Source of the DNA: Nocardia brasiliensis ATCC 700358
Lineage (GTDB): Bacteria; Actinomycetota; Actinomycetes; Mycobacteriales; Mycobacteriaceae
Assembly (NCBI RefSeq): GCF_000250675.2
Contig: NC_018681.1
Location: 4,030,001 to 4,094,000, forward strand
Direction: 5' to 3'
Length of the DNA stretch: 64,000 bases
Shown here: piece by piece, positions 16,677-27,094 of the stretch
Numbering within the stretch: the stretch's first letter is position 1
Layout of the letters: every line of letters starts with the position of its first letter
Notes under the pieces: model-generated
Told to the model about the DNA's origin: nothing
Seen by the model: only the letters and a program-made list of their open reading frames with translations
Databases searched by the model: none
Translations under genes and position numbers: made by a program

Positions 16677-18953
16677 TTACGCCCGCCCGTCGTTGAGAGC
16701 TCGATCGAGCAGTAGCCGCCGCTCGGCCGCGGCGACGGTGCGGCGGGCTGCCGCAGCGGCGTCCGGGGTGACCGAGATCGACGTAATCCCCATGCGCACG
16801 AGGTGTTCGGCGAATTCGGGGTGGTTCGACGGCGCTTGGCCGCACAGGGACGAGGTGATGCCGAGGCGGCGGGCGGTGGCGATGATACGGGCGATGGCGT
16901 CGAGGACCGCCGGATCGGATTCGTCGAAGAGTTCGGCGCATTGCTCGGAATCGCGGTCCACGCCGAGCATGAGCTGGGTCAGGTCGTTGCTGCCGATCGA
17001 GACACCGTCGACGCCGAGCCCGACGTACTCGGGCAGCCAGTGCACCACCGACGGCACTTCGGCCATCACCCAGCGGTGCAGGCCACGATGCTTGCCGAGC
17101 GGACTCGCGTCGACCAATTCGAGACAGGCCTCCAGCTCCCAGCGGGTGCGCACGAAGGGAATCATCAGGTGCAGGTTCGGGGTCTGCTCGCGGACTCGGG
17201 CGAGGGCGGCGAGTTCCAGCGCGAAGAGTTCGGGCTCGCGGATGTAGCGGTAACAGCCCCGATAGCCGATCATCGGGTTGTGTTCGACCGGCTCGTACCG
17301 GCTGCCCCCGGTAAGCGCGCGGAACTCGTTGCTGCGCAAGTCTGTTGCGCGGTAGACGACCGGGCGTGGTTGGAAGGCGGCGGTGATCCGGTGCAGCGAT
17401 TCGGCCATCCGGTCCACGAAATGCTGTTCCTCACCACGCGCGACGAGATCACGCGGGTGCCGGCCGTCGAGGGCGGTGGTGAGCAAGGTTTCGGCGCGCA
17501 GCAGCCCGACTCCGTCGACGTCGGTCTGCGCCACCTTCTCGGCGGCTTCGGGCAAGGCGAGGTTGACATAGATTCGGGTGGCCGTCGTCTCCGCGGTAAC
17601 GATGGGGACAGGTTGAACTGTGACAGTGCTGGTGCCCGACGTCGGTTTGCCCGCACGAACCTCCCCGGCGGATCCGTCGACAGTCACCACGAGGCCGTTG
17701 CCGAGCACCGTGGTCGCGGTGCGGGCGCCCACGATGCAGGGCACACCGAGCTCACGCGCGACGATCGCCGCGTGGCAGGTCATGCCCCCGCTGTCGGTGA
17801 CGATCGCCGCGGCACGGGTGAGGGTGGGCAGCCAATCCGGGTTGGTCATCGGTGCGACCAGCACTTCGCCGTCGCGCAGTGCCTGCCCCTGAGCGGGGGA
17901 GGACAGGACACGTACCGTACCGGTGGCGGAGCCCGGGGCGGCGGCAAGCCCACGGACAAGGACCGGCAGTGGGATCGGGCCTGCGATGGGCTGCTGGGGG
18001 TTGTCGGGCAGCATTGTGATCGGTCGCGCCTGCACCAGCCAGAGGGTTTGGTCGTCGAAAGTCCACTCGACGTCCTGAGGTCTACCGTCGTGGTGCTGCG
18101 GGACGGCGAGTGCGAGACGCGCGACCGCGGTTGCCTGTGCGTCGTTCAGCACCGGCGCGTCGGTCCCGGTCAGATCGATCTGCCGATCGCCGTCGGGGCC
18201 GGCGACGATCTCGAAAGTTTGATGCCCCCTACGGCTTTCGAGCAATGTGGGTCCGTCGGAGTCGAACAGATACGTGTCCGGTTCGGTGGCGCCGGACACC
18301 ACCACCTCGCCTTGCCCGCGCGCGGCGTCGATGACGACTCGGTCGCGGCGGCCGGTGGCGGGATCGGCGGTGAATGCCACGCCCGACTGCCGGGCGGCGA
18401 CCATACGCTGCACCACGACGGCCATCTCGGGTCGCTGATGCATGCCACGCCTGGCCCGATAGGTCACGACGCGGGGGCTGAACAGTGAAGCCCAGCACTC
18501 GATGACGGTTGTCAGCAGTTTGTCGTCACTGCGCACGTTGGTACGGGACACGTTCATACCGGCGAAGGAGGAGGTGGCGCCGTCCTCGCCGATGGCGGAG
18601 GAGCGCACCGCTACCGTCACCTCGTCGCCGAGGGTGTGGTACGCGGACAGGATGGCGTCGGCCACCGCTCCGTCGATTTTCGCGGTGTGCACGAGTTCGC
18701 GCATGCGGCGGCACAATTGGGTGACTCGCGCGGGGGCGTCGACGGACTCCAATGCCTCGGCGTGCAGCCGGTCCAGCTCGACGCCGTGCGGGCCTTCGGT
18801 GATCACCTCGTCATAGCACGAGCGCAGAACGACGAAACCGGGTGGCACGGGCAGCGCGGCGGCCACCAGCTCACCCAGATTCGCGCCCTTGCCGCCGGCC
18901 TTGTCCGCGTCGGCGAGCCGCAACTCGCTGAATCCGGCTACATAGTCGCCCAT
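16677..18953 (-). CDS. ppsA: phosphoenolpyruvate synthase / PEP-utilising dikinase
   Basis: Converts pyruvate + ATP to PEP + AMP (+ Pi), opposing glycolysis. 758 residues. Three domains: N-terminal ATP-grasp-like nucleotide-binding (GGKGANLGEL; SSFAGMNVSRTNV), the phosphohistidine swivel domain with GGMTCHAAIVAREL (His ~394), and the C-terminal PEP/pyruvate TIM barrel ending IGSNDLTQLMLGVDRDSE and SLCGQAPSN with catalytic Cys ~704. Size and motifs favour PEP synthase over pyruvate phosphate dikinase. Ribosome site GGAG precedes ATG 18953. DosR-like boxes lie 64-99 bp upstream. Confidence 0.92.
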   Translation of the reverse strand: MGDYVAGFSELRLADADKAGGKGANLGELVAAALPVPPGFVVLRSCYDEVITEGPHGVELDRLHAEALESVDAPARVTQLCRRMRELVHTAKIDGAVADAILSAYHTLGDEVTVAVRSSAIGEDGATSSFAGMNVSRTNVRSDDKLLTTVIECWASLFSPRVVTYRARRGMHQRPEMAVVVQRMVAARQSGVAFTADPATGRRDRVVIDAARGQGEVVVSGATEPDTYLFDSDGPTLLESRRGHQTFEIVAGPDGDRQIDLTGTDAPVLNDAQATAVARLALAVPQHHDGRPQDVEWTFDDQTLWLVQARPITMLPDNPQQPIAGPIPLPVLVRGLAAAPGSATGTVRVLSSPAQGQALRDGEVLVAPMTNPDWLPTLTRAAAIVTDSGGMTCHAAIVARELGVPCIVGARTATTVLGNGLVVTVDGSAGEVRAGKPTSGTSTVTVQPVPIVTAETTATRIYVNLALPEAAEKVAQTDVDGVGLLRAETLLTTALDGRHPRDLVARGEEQHFVDRMAESLHRITAAFQPRPVVYRATDLRSNEFRALTGGSRYEPVEHNPMIGYRGCYRYIREPELFALELAALARVREQTPNLHLMIPFVRTRWELEACLELVDASPLGKHRGLHRWVMAEVPSVVHWLPEYVGLGVDGVSIGSNDLTQLMLGVDRDSEQCAELFDESDPAVLDAIARIIATARRLGITSSLCGQAPSNHPEFAEHLVRMGITSISVTPDAAAAARRTVAAAERRLLLDRALNDGRA

Positions 18954-19016
18954 TTCGGCTCCGATCTCGGTATCTGATTGGTACTCAGCGTCTCTCGGAG
19001 CGCTGTTCGATCACTA

Positions 19017-19052
19017 CCGCCGAAGGTCCCGACCCGATGCGCCGTTGGGCCT
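19017..19052 (-). promoter_or_regulatory. tandem DosR-like boxes before ppsA
   Basis: Read on the minus strand: AGGCCCAACGGCGC (19052-19039) and GGGACCTTCGGCGG (19030-19017), starts exactly 22 bp apart, ending 64 bp before the ppsA ATG. Confidence 0.62.
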
Positions 19053-19082
19053 GGTTTCGTCCGGCGGCCGTCATCGCGGCGG

Positions 19083-19655
19083 TCAGGGGCGCACGGTTGC
19101 CGTGTTGGCTTTGGGCAGACCGAGCGATTGGGCGATCATGGTCGACCAGGTGCGGATCGCGTGCCAGTTGCGCAGGTCGCCATAGCGGCCTCCGCCCATG
19201 AATCGATAGAGCAGCCGCGCCCGCAGCGAGATGCCGGCCCGTTCATAGTGTCCGGCAAAGGGGCGATAGTCCCACGGGCTGACCGTTTCGCACAGGGCGG
19301 CAATCTTTTTCGGCACAATGGCACCGAGACGTCGACCGACCGGGCCGCGCAACGCCGGGCCGAGCCCGACGCTGAACAGCCACACATCGGACTTACGCAA
19401 CTCGTCGCGATGGTTCCGCACAAACGCCTCGGCTTCAGGCAACAGGGCCATGTTGTGCACGGCGCTGCCCAGGATCACGCCGTCGAAGCGGGTCAGCTCG
19501 GGTGCGTGCTCGACGTCGCTGAGTTCTACCTCGGCCCCACGGTCGGTCAGATCCGCAGCGATGAACTCCGCGATATCGCGCGTGGATCCTTGGGCGGTCG
19601 CGTAGAGGACCGCGATTCTGATGGGTTTCGTTTCCATGCCTTCAGCGTGGCTCAC
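19083..19655 (-). CDS. flavodoxin-domain protein
   Basis: 190 residues (GTG 19655) or 184 (ATG 19637). N-terminal FMN phosphate-binding loop YATAQGSTRDIAEFIAADL, then VILGSAVHNMALLPEAEAFV and LFSVGLGP: the long-chain flavodoxin pattern of HemG-like proteins (menaquinone-dependent protoporphyrinogen oxidase) and Rv0063a/Rv-type stress flavodoxins. The substrate is not evident. Lies between ppsA and the P-type ATPase in the same direction, with its own promoter boxes rather than being purely read-through. Confidence 0.82.
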   Translation of the reverse strand: MSHAEGMETKPIRIAVLYATAQGSTRDIAEFIAADLTDRGAEVELSDVEHAPELTRFDGVILGSAVHNMALLPEAEAFVRNHRDELRKSDVWLFSVGLGPALRGPVGRRLGAIVPKKIAALCETVSPWDYRPFAGHYERAGISLRARLLYRFMGGGRYGDLRNWHAIRTWSTMIAQSLGLPKANTATVRP

Positions 19656-19667
19656 CCGCCCATCGCC

Positions 19668-19708
19668 AGGTCAGAGCCGTGATACCCGGGCGATAGGGAC
19701 CAACGACC

Positions 19709-19709
<1 letters not shown>
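19668..19709 (-). promoter_or_regulatory. DosR-like promoter boxes before flavodoxin gene
   Basis: GGGACCAACGACCT at 19696-19709 (a strong match to the GGGACCAACG form of DosR sites) and AGGTCAGAGCCGTG at 19668-19681, starts 28 bp apart. The outer box abuts the stop codon of the upstream P-type ATPase gene. The arrangement is repeated at 22303-22344. Confidence 0.68.
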
Positions 19710-22273
<2,564 letters not shown>

Positions 22274-22302
22274 GGTGTCAGCCTGCCTGTCTGTACTCGC
22301 GC

Positions 22303-22344
22303 GGGTCAGAGCCCTCGTACCCGGGTCAGCAGGACCAACGTCTC
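22303..22344 (-). promoter_or_regulatory. DosR-like promoter boxes before P-type ATPase
   Basis: AGGACCAACGTCTC at 22331-22344 and GGGTCAGAGCCCTC at 22303-22316, starts 28 bp apart, with a shared TACCCGGG between them. This is a near copy of the flavodoxin promoter at 19668-19709. The outer box ends one base before the stop codon of the upstream gene. Confidence 0.68.
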
Positions 22345-24735
22345 TCATAGAAACCGCTGGTGTCGCAGTGATTTGAAGGAGATGAAGCCTGCCGCCGCGG
22401 GCAGCCAGAATGTCGCAAGGCGGTAGGCGAGCACGCCCGCGACTGCCGGCGGGCCCGCGACGCCGCCGACCATCAAACCCGCGACCAGTGCCGCTTCGAC
22501 CACACCCAGACCAGCCGGTGTCGGGCTTGCCGCACCCAGTGCGGACCCGCCGAGAAAGACCGCAGCGACCAGCGCCGCGGAAGCTTGCCCCCCGAAGGCG
22601 TGCACGGCGAAACCGAGCGCCGAAATATAGGCGATATTGCTGCCGACCTGTCCGCCGATGAGCAGGACGGCACGCCGCGGCTCGCGCAGGATGCTGACCA
22701 TGTCCCGCGCGGCGGTGCGTACGTCGGCGAGCAAACCAGGACGACGCAGCAGCACTGCGACCGCGATGCCGAGTACGGTCATCACCGCGACGAAGGCGAT
22801 CAGCAACGTCCACGCCGACGGCAGGGCCGCGGTGAGCAGCAGCCGGGTCTGCCCCAACCACACACCGACGGCGGCCAATTCGACGAGGTGCAGCACCACC
22901 CCGGACGTGATCGTGAGCGCCACGGCTGCGACCGCGGTAGCCCTACTCAGACCGCAGCGTTCCAGATATCGCTCGTTGACCGCGGTACCCCCGAGACCAT
23001 AGGGCATCAGGCGATTCGCGAACGACGTCGCCAGCTGCACATTCATCGTTCGACCGAACGCGAGTGGCTGCGGGCTGGCGCCCAGCAACGTCAGTGCCGC
23101 CGCCGCGTAGGACGCGGCCGACATCGCCAGTGCGCCCGCCAGCCACTGCCACTGCGCCTCATCGATGGTGCGCACCGTCTGTCCGAGCTGCCCGATCTGC
23201 GGCAACAACACGTAGGTCGCGAATATCGTGGCGGCGATCCACCCGAGAGTGCGCCAGCGGAACCGCAGCAGCACCTCCGGTGGCGCGACGGTGGTTTCGG
23301 TCGCATCGGCGACGGCGGTACGCAGCTCTACGAGCAAACCGCGCCGGTGCCGGACGGCACTACGCGTAGCGGTCGCGAGCGCGAGCGGTTGTAGCAAGGG
23401 GGCTGCTTCGGTCAACGCAGCGGAGCCGAGGACGGCGCGAGCGGTATCCACCGCGCGTTTTGCGCCGACCTTCAGGCTCATCGATACGAGGAGTTCGGCG
23501 ACATCGGCGGCGAGCCGACGGTCCGAGGCGCCGGATTCACCGAAGCCGAAGTCGACGATCCACGGTGTGCCGCGCTCATCGATGAGTATGTTGGCCAGCC
23601 GTAGATCGCGGTGGGCGATGCGGGCGGCCCGCAACAGCGCGAGCTGGCACCAGATGTCGGACAGCAACTCGTCAGTGACCGGCTCGGGGACCGCGCGTGC
23701 GAAATTCCTTCCGGGAATGCGTGTTTCGGCGAGCCAGCCTTCGCCGTCGGGGGTGACACCGACCGACACGACCGTCGGGGTGCGCACGCCGGCTCGTTGC
23801 GCGAGCAAGGCGATGAAGGCCTCGTGCTCGGCTTCTTGTTTGGGTGTCGTGAAGGGGGTTTCGTCCTCTATCTCGCGGAACACCAAGTGCCGGAACAGTT
23901 TGAACAGCACGTCGGAGTTGCGTTCGTGGTAGCCGATGACTTTGACGAACAGGTCCCCGGCCCCGTTCACTGTGCTCACCAGGAACGGGCGTGAGCCGCG
24001 CGCGTCCAGTGTCACGGGAGCGACATGCAGCGGTCGTAACCCGGCGGCGGCGAGGGCACGGTGCAGGGCGGGTGCCTCCGTGCGGTGCACCGGTGCGCCC
24101 CAGAGCAAGTGCAAGACTGCGGCCACGGTCCAGCCGAGGGCGGCACCGCCGAAGACATCGAGGATGAGGTGGGCCCCGACGAAGACGCGCGACATCGCGA
24201 CCACACCGGCGAGTGCCCAGACGATCCGGCGCCATGGTCGCGGCAACCAGGGCGCGGCCGCGGCGGCCAACGCGGCCGCGACGGCGGCGTGCCCGGACAC
24301 GAAGCCGAGGCCGCCCTGTTCGGTGCGCAGGTTCAGTTCATCGAGCAGGACATCCGGGCGTGCCCGGCCGATCAGTGACTTGATCTCGATCGCAAGCAGG
24401 TACGCCAGGGTTCCGGCGGCGGCGAGGTCGCGCGCCAGCCTGACCCTTCGCGTGCACAGCGCCGCGACGGCAGCCACCCCGACCGCGCCGATGGTGCCCA
24501 ACTGCATGACGACGAACAGGATCGGCATCACCCAGGAGGGAAGATCATTGATCACCCGGAACAGGTCGATCTCGAGCGCGGGCACCTCCGTGTGCCGTGC
24601 GACGAGTGACGAAATGGTCAGTGCCGCAATACCGAGCGCGACACGAACGGCATCGCCCAGATGGCGTTGAACAATGCGTGGGTAGGTCTCGCTCGGGGTC
24701 TGTGCGGTGAGCGCCTGTACTGCTTCGGCCGTCAT
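22345..24735 (-). CDS. PAP2 phosphatase - kinase-like - LPG-synthase-type membrane fusion
   Basis: 796 residues in three parts. (1) Residues ~30-220: membrane PAP2 phosphatase with KSLIGRARP, VSGHAAVAA and SRVFVGAHLILDVFGG. (2) ~240-470: protein-kinase-like fold with HRDLRLANILID and VDFGFGESG, i.e. intact HRD...N and DFG motifs. (3) ~500-790: membrane block of the lysylphosphatidylglycerol synthase/flippase-like family (MPYGLGGTAVNERYL; SPTPAGLGVVEAALVAG). This suggests handling of a lipid or polyprenyl phosphate coupled to phosphotransfer. ATG 24735 is preferred; a TTG at 24771 is less likely. Probably induced with its neighbours through boxes at 24793-24827. Confidence 0.85.
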   Translation of the reverse strand: MTAEAVQALTAQTPSETYPRIVQRHLGDAVRVALGIAALTISSLVARHTEVPALEIDLFRVINDLPSWVMPILFVVMQLGTIGAVGVAAVAALCTRRVRLARDLAAAGTLAYLLAIEIKSLIGRARPDVLLDELNLRTEQGGLGFVSGHAAVAAALAAAAAPWLPRPWRRIVWALAGVVAMSRVFVGAHLILDVFGGAALGWTVAAVLHLLWGAPVHRTEAPALHRALAAAGLRPLHVAPVTLDARGSRPFLVSTVNGAGDLFVKVIGYHERNSDVLFKLFRHLVFREIEDETPFTTPKQEAEHEAFIALLAQRAGVRTPTVVSVGVTPDGEGWLAETRIPGRNFARAVPEPVTDELLSDIWCQLALLRAARIAHRDLRLANILIDERGTPWIVDFGFGESGASDRRLAADVAELLVSMSLKVGAKRAVDTARAVLGSAALTEAAPLLQPLALATATRSAVRHRRGLLVELRTAVADATETTVAPPEVLLRFRWRTLGWIAATIFATYVLLPQIGQLGQTVRTIDEAQWQWLAGALAMSAASYAAAALTLLGASPQPLAFGRTMNVQLATSFANRLMPYGLGGTAVNERYLERCGLSRATAVAAVALTITSGVVLHLVELAAVGVWLGQTRLLLTAALPSAWTLLIAFVAVMTVLGIAVAVLLRRPGLLADVRTAARDMVSILREPRRAVLLIGGQVGSNIAYISALGFAVHAFGGQASAALVAAVFLGGSALGAASPTPAGLGVVEAALVAGLMVGGVAGPPAVAGVLAYRLATFWLPAAAGFISFKSLRHQRFL

Positions 24736-24792
24736 CGTTTCGTCTTTCGTCGGTGTCCTGAACTGTCGCAAGCCGGAACACCGCTCGAACAG

Positions 24793-24827
24793 GGGACTTC
24801 GGCTCGCCCGCCGAGGACCATCGGCCT
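24793..24827 (-). promoter_or_regulatory. tandem DosR-like boxes before the PAP2-kinase fusion
   Basis: GGGACTTCGGCTCG at 24793-24806 and AGGACCATCGGCCT at 24814-24827, starts 21 bp apart. The outer box overlaps the stop codon of the upstream PAP2 gene by two bases. Distance to the downstream ATG is 58-92 bp. Confidence 0.58.
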
Positions 24828-25452
24828 ACGGGTCGCGGCGTCTGGCCAGGACGCCCAGCACCAGGTCGATCGAGCCGCCCACGGCAAGACCGGCACCCGC
24901 GCCGCCGATCACATCGAGCGGTGTGTGGGCTCCGAGATAGACCCGTGCCAGAGCGGCGACGACTGCGACCGACAGCACGGTCATCCTGGCGCGGCGTCGC
25001 AGATACGGCCTCAGCAACGCGACCGTGCCGAACAGGATGATCGCGTGCCCGGACGGAAACGCCGCCCCCAGTGTCGGCACATCGCGCAGGATCGTCTCCG
25101 GCCACCGTGCGCCCGGACGAGGCTGGTACACAAGCTCTTTCAACACCTCGCGTTCGACGACGAGCTTCGCCGGAATCAACAGCAGCAAGCCGATGGCCAG
25201 CCGGGACCTACCGGTGGAGAAAGCGAGCGCGGCGACGACGGCGGGCGCGACCAGCACCCCCGTCAATTGAGCGAACCAGAGTGGCGGTTCGAGCAGGTCG
25301 GGTAGCGCGTTGATACGGAGAAAAGCGGCGCGGTCGGCTTGCGCGGCCACTGGCCACGCGGTGGCCGCTGCACAGAGCGTCGTGAGGGCCGAGCCGCTGA
25401 GCACGAGCCACACATCATTCGCCTGGCGTCGTTTCCCTACTGTCGTGTCCAT
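24826..25452 (-). CDS. PAP2-family membrane phosphatase
   Basis: 208 residues, about five to six hydrophobic spans. Complete PAP2 signature: KELVYQPRPG (motif 1), FPSGHAIILF (motif 2) and ARVYLGAHTPLDVIGG (motif 3). Such enzymes remove phosphate from phosphatidic acid, diacylglycerol pyrophosphate or undecaprenyl pyrophosphate on the outer membrane face. Start ATG 25452, preceded by AGGAGA; the reading that begins at 25581 has no family similarity. Directly upstream of the fusion protein that contains a second PAP2 domain. Confidence 0.88.
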   Translation of the reverse strand: MDTTVGKRRQANDVWLVLSGSALTTLCAAATAWPVAAQADRAAFLRINALPDLLEPPLWFAQLTGVLVAPAVVAALAFSTGRSRLAIGLLLLIPAKLVVEREVLKELVYQPRPGARWPETILRDVPTLGAAFPSGHAIILFGTVALLRPYLRRRARMTVLSVAVVAALARVYLGAHTPLDVIGGAGAGLAVGGSIDLVLGVLARRRDP

Positions 25453-25635
25453 CCACAGGTTCTCCTCAGTGTCTTGCTCGGCGCGGGTGGAAGTGATTCC
25501 ACGAACCAGCTTCCGACGCTCAGGTCCCCCGTCAAAGAGCCGAAAGTTGTTCACGCGGTGGAGTAACGGTCCTTTTCGCACCGGGCTGCGCTGGTGGTGC
25601 TCACCGATCGGAGTCCGAGACGGTCCGATGCTCTA

Positions 25636-25649
25636 GTGGCTTTGGTCCT
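25636..25649 (+). promoter_or_regulatory. DosR-like box before hspX
   Basis: GTGGCTTTGGTCCT (reverse complement AGGACCAAAGCCAC) lies 111 bp upstream of the Hsp20 start in the 307-bp divergent gap with the PAP2 gene. It matches 11 of 14 core positions. The rest of the gap (25453-25759) shows no gene. Confidence 0.55.
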
Positions 25650-25759
25650 TTTCCGTGGCAGACGACGGTAGGTGCCACCGGTTACCCGATGCTCTACCTG
25701 TTGCCGACCTGAACGGGTGGAATCGATGGCGTCCGAGGACATTTCATCGAGGAGGAACC

Positions 25760-26182
25760 ATGAGTCTGCTTCCCGCCCATCGCGAATCGTTGCTGCCTGA
25801 TCTGAATGATCTGTGGAACTCGCTCGCGCCCACCGGGATGGCACCGATTTTCGGCTCGCACCTGTTGCGGGTCGAGGACGCGGTCGAGGACGGGCGCTAT
25901 GTCGTGCGCGCGGAGATGCCGGGGATCGACCCGGCCAAGGACGTCGAGGTGTCGATCCGGGGCCGGCAGTTGACGATCAAGGCCGAGCGCACCGAAAAGC
26001 ACGAGGAGAAGGGGCGTTCGGAGTTCAGCTATGGATCGTTCTATCGCTCCGTGACGCTGCCGCACAACGCCGAGGAAGACGGTATCGAGGCGAGCTACGC
26101 CAAGGGCATCCTCACCGTCAGCATTCCGCTCGGTGAACCCAAGGAAGTCGCGAAGAAGGTCGAGGTCAAAGAGGCAGAGTAG
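25760..26182 (+). CDS. hspX: HspX/Acr-like small heat-shock protein (Hsp20)
   Basis: ATP-independent holdase chaperone, 140 residues; forms oligomers and prevents aggregation during dormancy. Alpha-crystallin domain ~35-130: VVRAEMPGIDPAKDVEVSI, LTIKAERTEKHEEKGRSEF, YGSFYRSVTLP, and the terminal GILTVSIPLG (IXI-like). The MPG-DP-KDV and QLTIKAERTE stretches closely resemble M. tuberculosis HspX (Rv2031c, 144 aa), the archetypal DosR target. Start ATG 25760 after GAGGAGGAACC. Confidence 0.93.
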   Translation: MSLLPAHRESLLPDLNDLWNSLAPTGMAPIFGSHLLRVEDAVEDGRYVVRAEMPGIDPAKDVEVSIRGRQLTIKAERTEKHEEKGRSEFSYGSFYRSVTLPHNAEEDGIEASYAKGILTVSIPLGEPKEVAKKVEVKEAE

Positions 26183-26188
26183 CTCACG

Positions 26189-26239
26189 GAGGATGCTGTC
26201 CTCCGGCCTGGCGTCCCGGGCGGTGGACAGCATCTCCTC
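26189..26239 (+). other. long imperfect inverted repeat after hspX
   Basis: GGAGGATGCTGTCC (26188-26201) pairs with GGACAGCATC-T-CTCC (26225-26239), a 14-bp stem with one bulged T and a 23-base, GC-rich loop. It lies just after the hspX stop and 16 bases before the next gene's ATG. No T-run follows, so it may be a terminator, an mRNA-stabilising 3' structure, or an element sequestering the next ribosome site. Confidence 0.6.
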
Positions 26240-26254
26240 GAAGTAGGGATAGAT

Positions 26255-27067
26255 ATGAACGTGACGCCGCCGCAACGTCATTGGTTGACCATCGTGGTCT
26301 TGGCCGCAGCGGCGGTCGTGCTCGCCGCGATCGCACTCGTTGTCGCGGTCACCCGCGGCGCCGACGAGAGTGCACCGGCCGGCGCACTGCCCACGGCAAC
26401 GCCATCCGGCTCCACATCACCCGCTACGGGTACTGCCGCGCCGTCGAAATCGCCAGAGCCCGCGGCTTTCGCCTATCAACCCTTGTTTCCCTTCGCCGGC
26501 ACCGGAGAAGCCGACGCCTGGGTTCGGCAGGCGCGTCCCGGCGGCCATCAGCCGTGGCACGACGACCCGGGCACCGTCGCGTTGATGTTCACGCAGCAGC
26601 ATCTCGGGTACACGAGTCTCGACAAGGTCACCAGCTCGTTGATCCAGGGCGAGCAAGCCTGGATCGGTGTCGGTTTCGAAAACCCGAACGGCGCACCCGC
26701 GACAGCCGCCGTGTTGCACCTGGTCCGCATCGGTACTGCACCGAACGGACCGTGCGAGGTGGTCGGTACCGAGGACACGACCCTGGCGCTGACAACACCG
26801 GCATACGCTGCGTCGGTTGGTTCCCCAGTGCAGGTCGGTGGCCGGATCACCGGCGTCGACGAAAGCCTGCAGGTTCAGGTCCGCGGTGGCAATGGACCGC
26901 AACCGGCGGGATCTGCCGCCCCGGTCCCGGCGGGTGGGACGAATACTCCGTGGACGGTGAGCGTGCCGTTCACCGCCATCTGCCCCGCCACCCTGACCGT
27001 CGCGGTCGCCACCGGTGGGCATGTGGCCGAGATAGAGCGTTTCGCCGTGACCGGCGTCAAGTGCTGA
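26255..27067 (+). CDS. membrane-anchored extracytoplasmic protein with Gmad2-like domain
   Basis: 270 residues. One N-terminal span at ~10-31 (WLTIVVLAAAAVVLAAIALVVAV) is followed by a Ser/Thr/Pro-rich linker (to ~75), then an extracytoplasmic region. The C-terminal half (SPVQVGGRITGVDESLQVQV, ending FAVTGVKC) resembles the immunoglobulin-like Gmad2 domain of spore-germination-type proteins. Three Cys are in the outer part. Substrate and partner are unknown. It sits between hspX and a WS/DGAT on the same strand, 27 bases before the latter, so it may be co-induced. Confidence 0.72.
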   Translation: MNVTPPQRHWLTIVVLAAAAVVLAAIALVVAVTRGADESAPAGALPTATPSGSTSPATGTAAPSKSPEPAAFAYQPLFPFAGTGEADAWVRQARPGGHQPWHDDPGTVALMFTQQHLGYTSLDKVTSSLIQGEQAWIGVGFENPNGAPATAAVLHLVRIGTAPNGPCEVVGTEDTTLALTTPAYAASVGSPVQVGGRITGVDESLQVQVRGGNGPQPAGSAAPVPAGGTNTPWTVSVPFTAICPATLTVAVATGGHVAEIERFAVTGVKC

Positions 27068-27094
27068 GGCGGAGCCGGAACAGGAAGAGCAACG

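Noticed and set aside
22274..22861. Extension of the P-type ATPase by 196 residues
   Set aside because: It is the shadow of the neighbouring PAP2-kinase fusion gene, and ATG 22273 starts a normal cation-ATPase N-terminus.
24736..24771. Start of the PAP2-kinase fusion at TTG 24771
   Set aside because: TTG with no ribosome site; ATG 24735 gives a standard PAP2 N-terminus.
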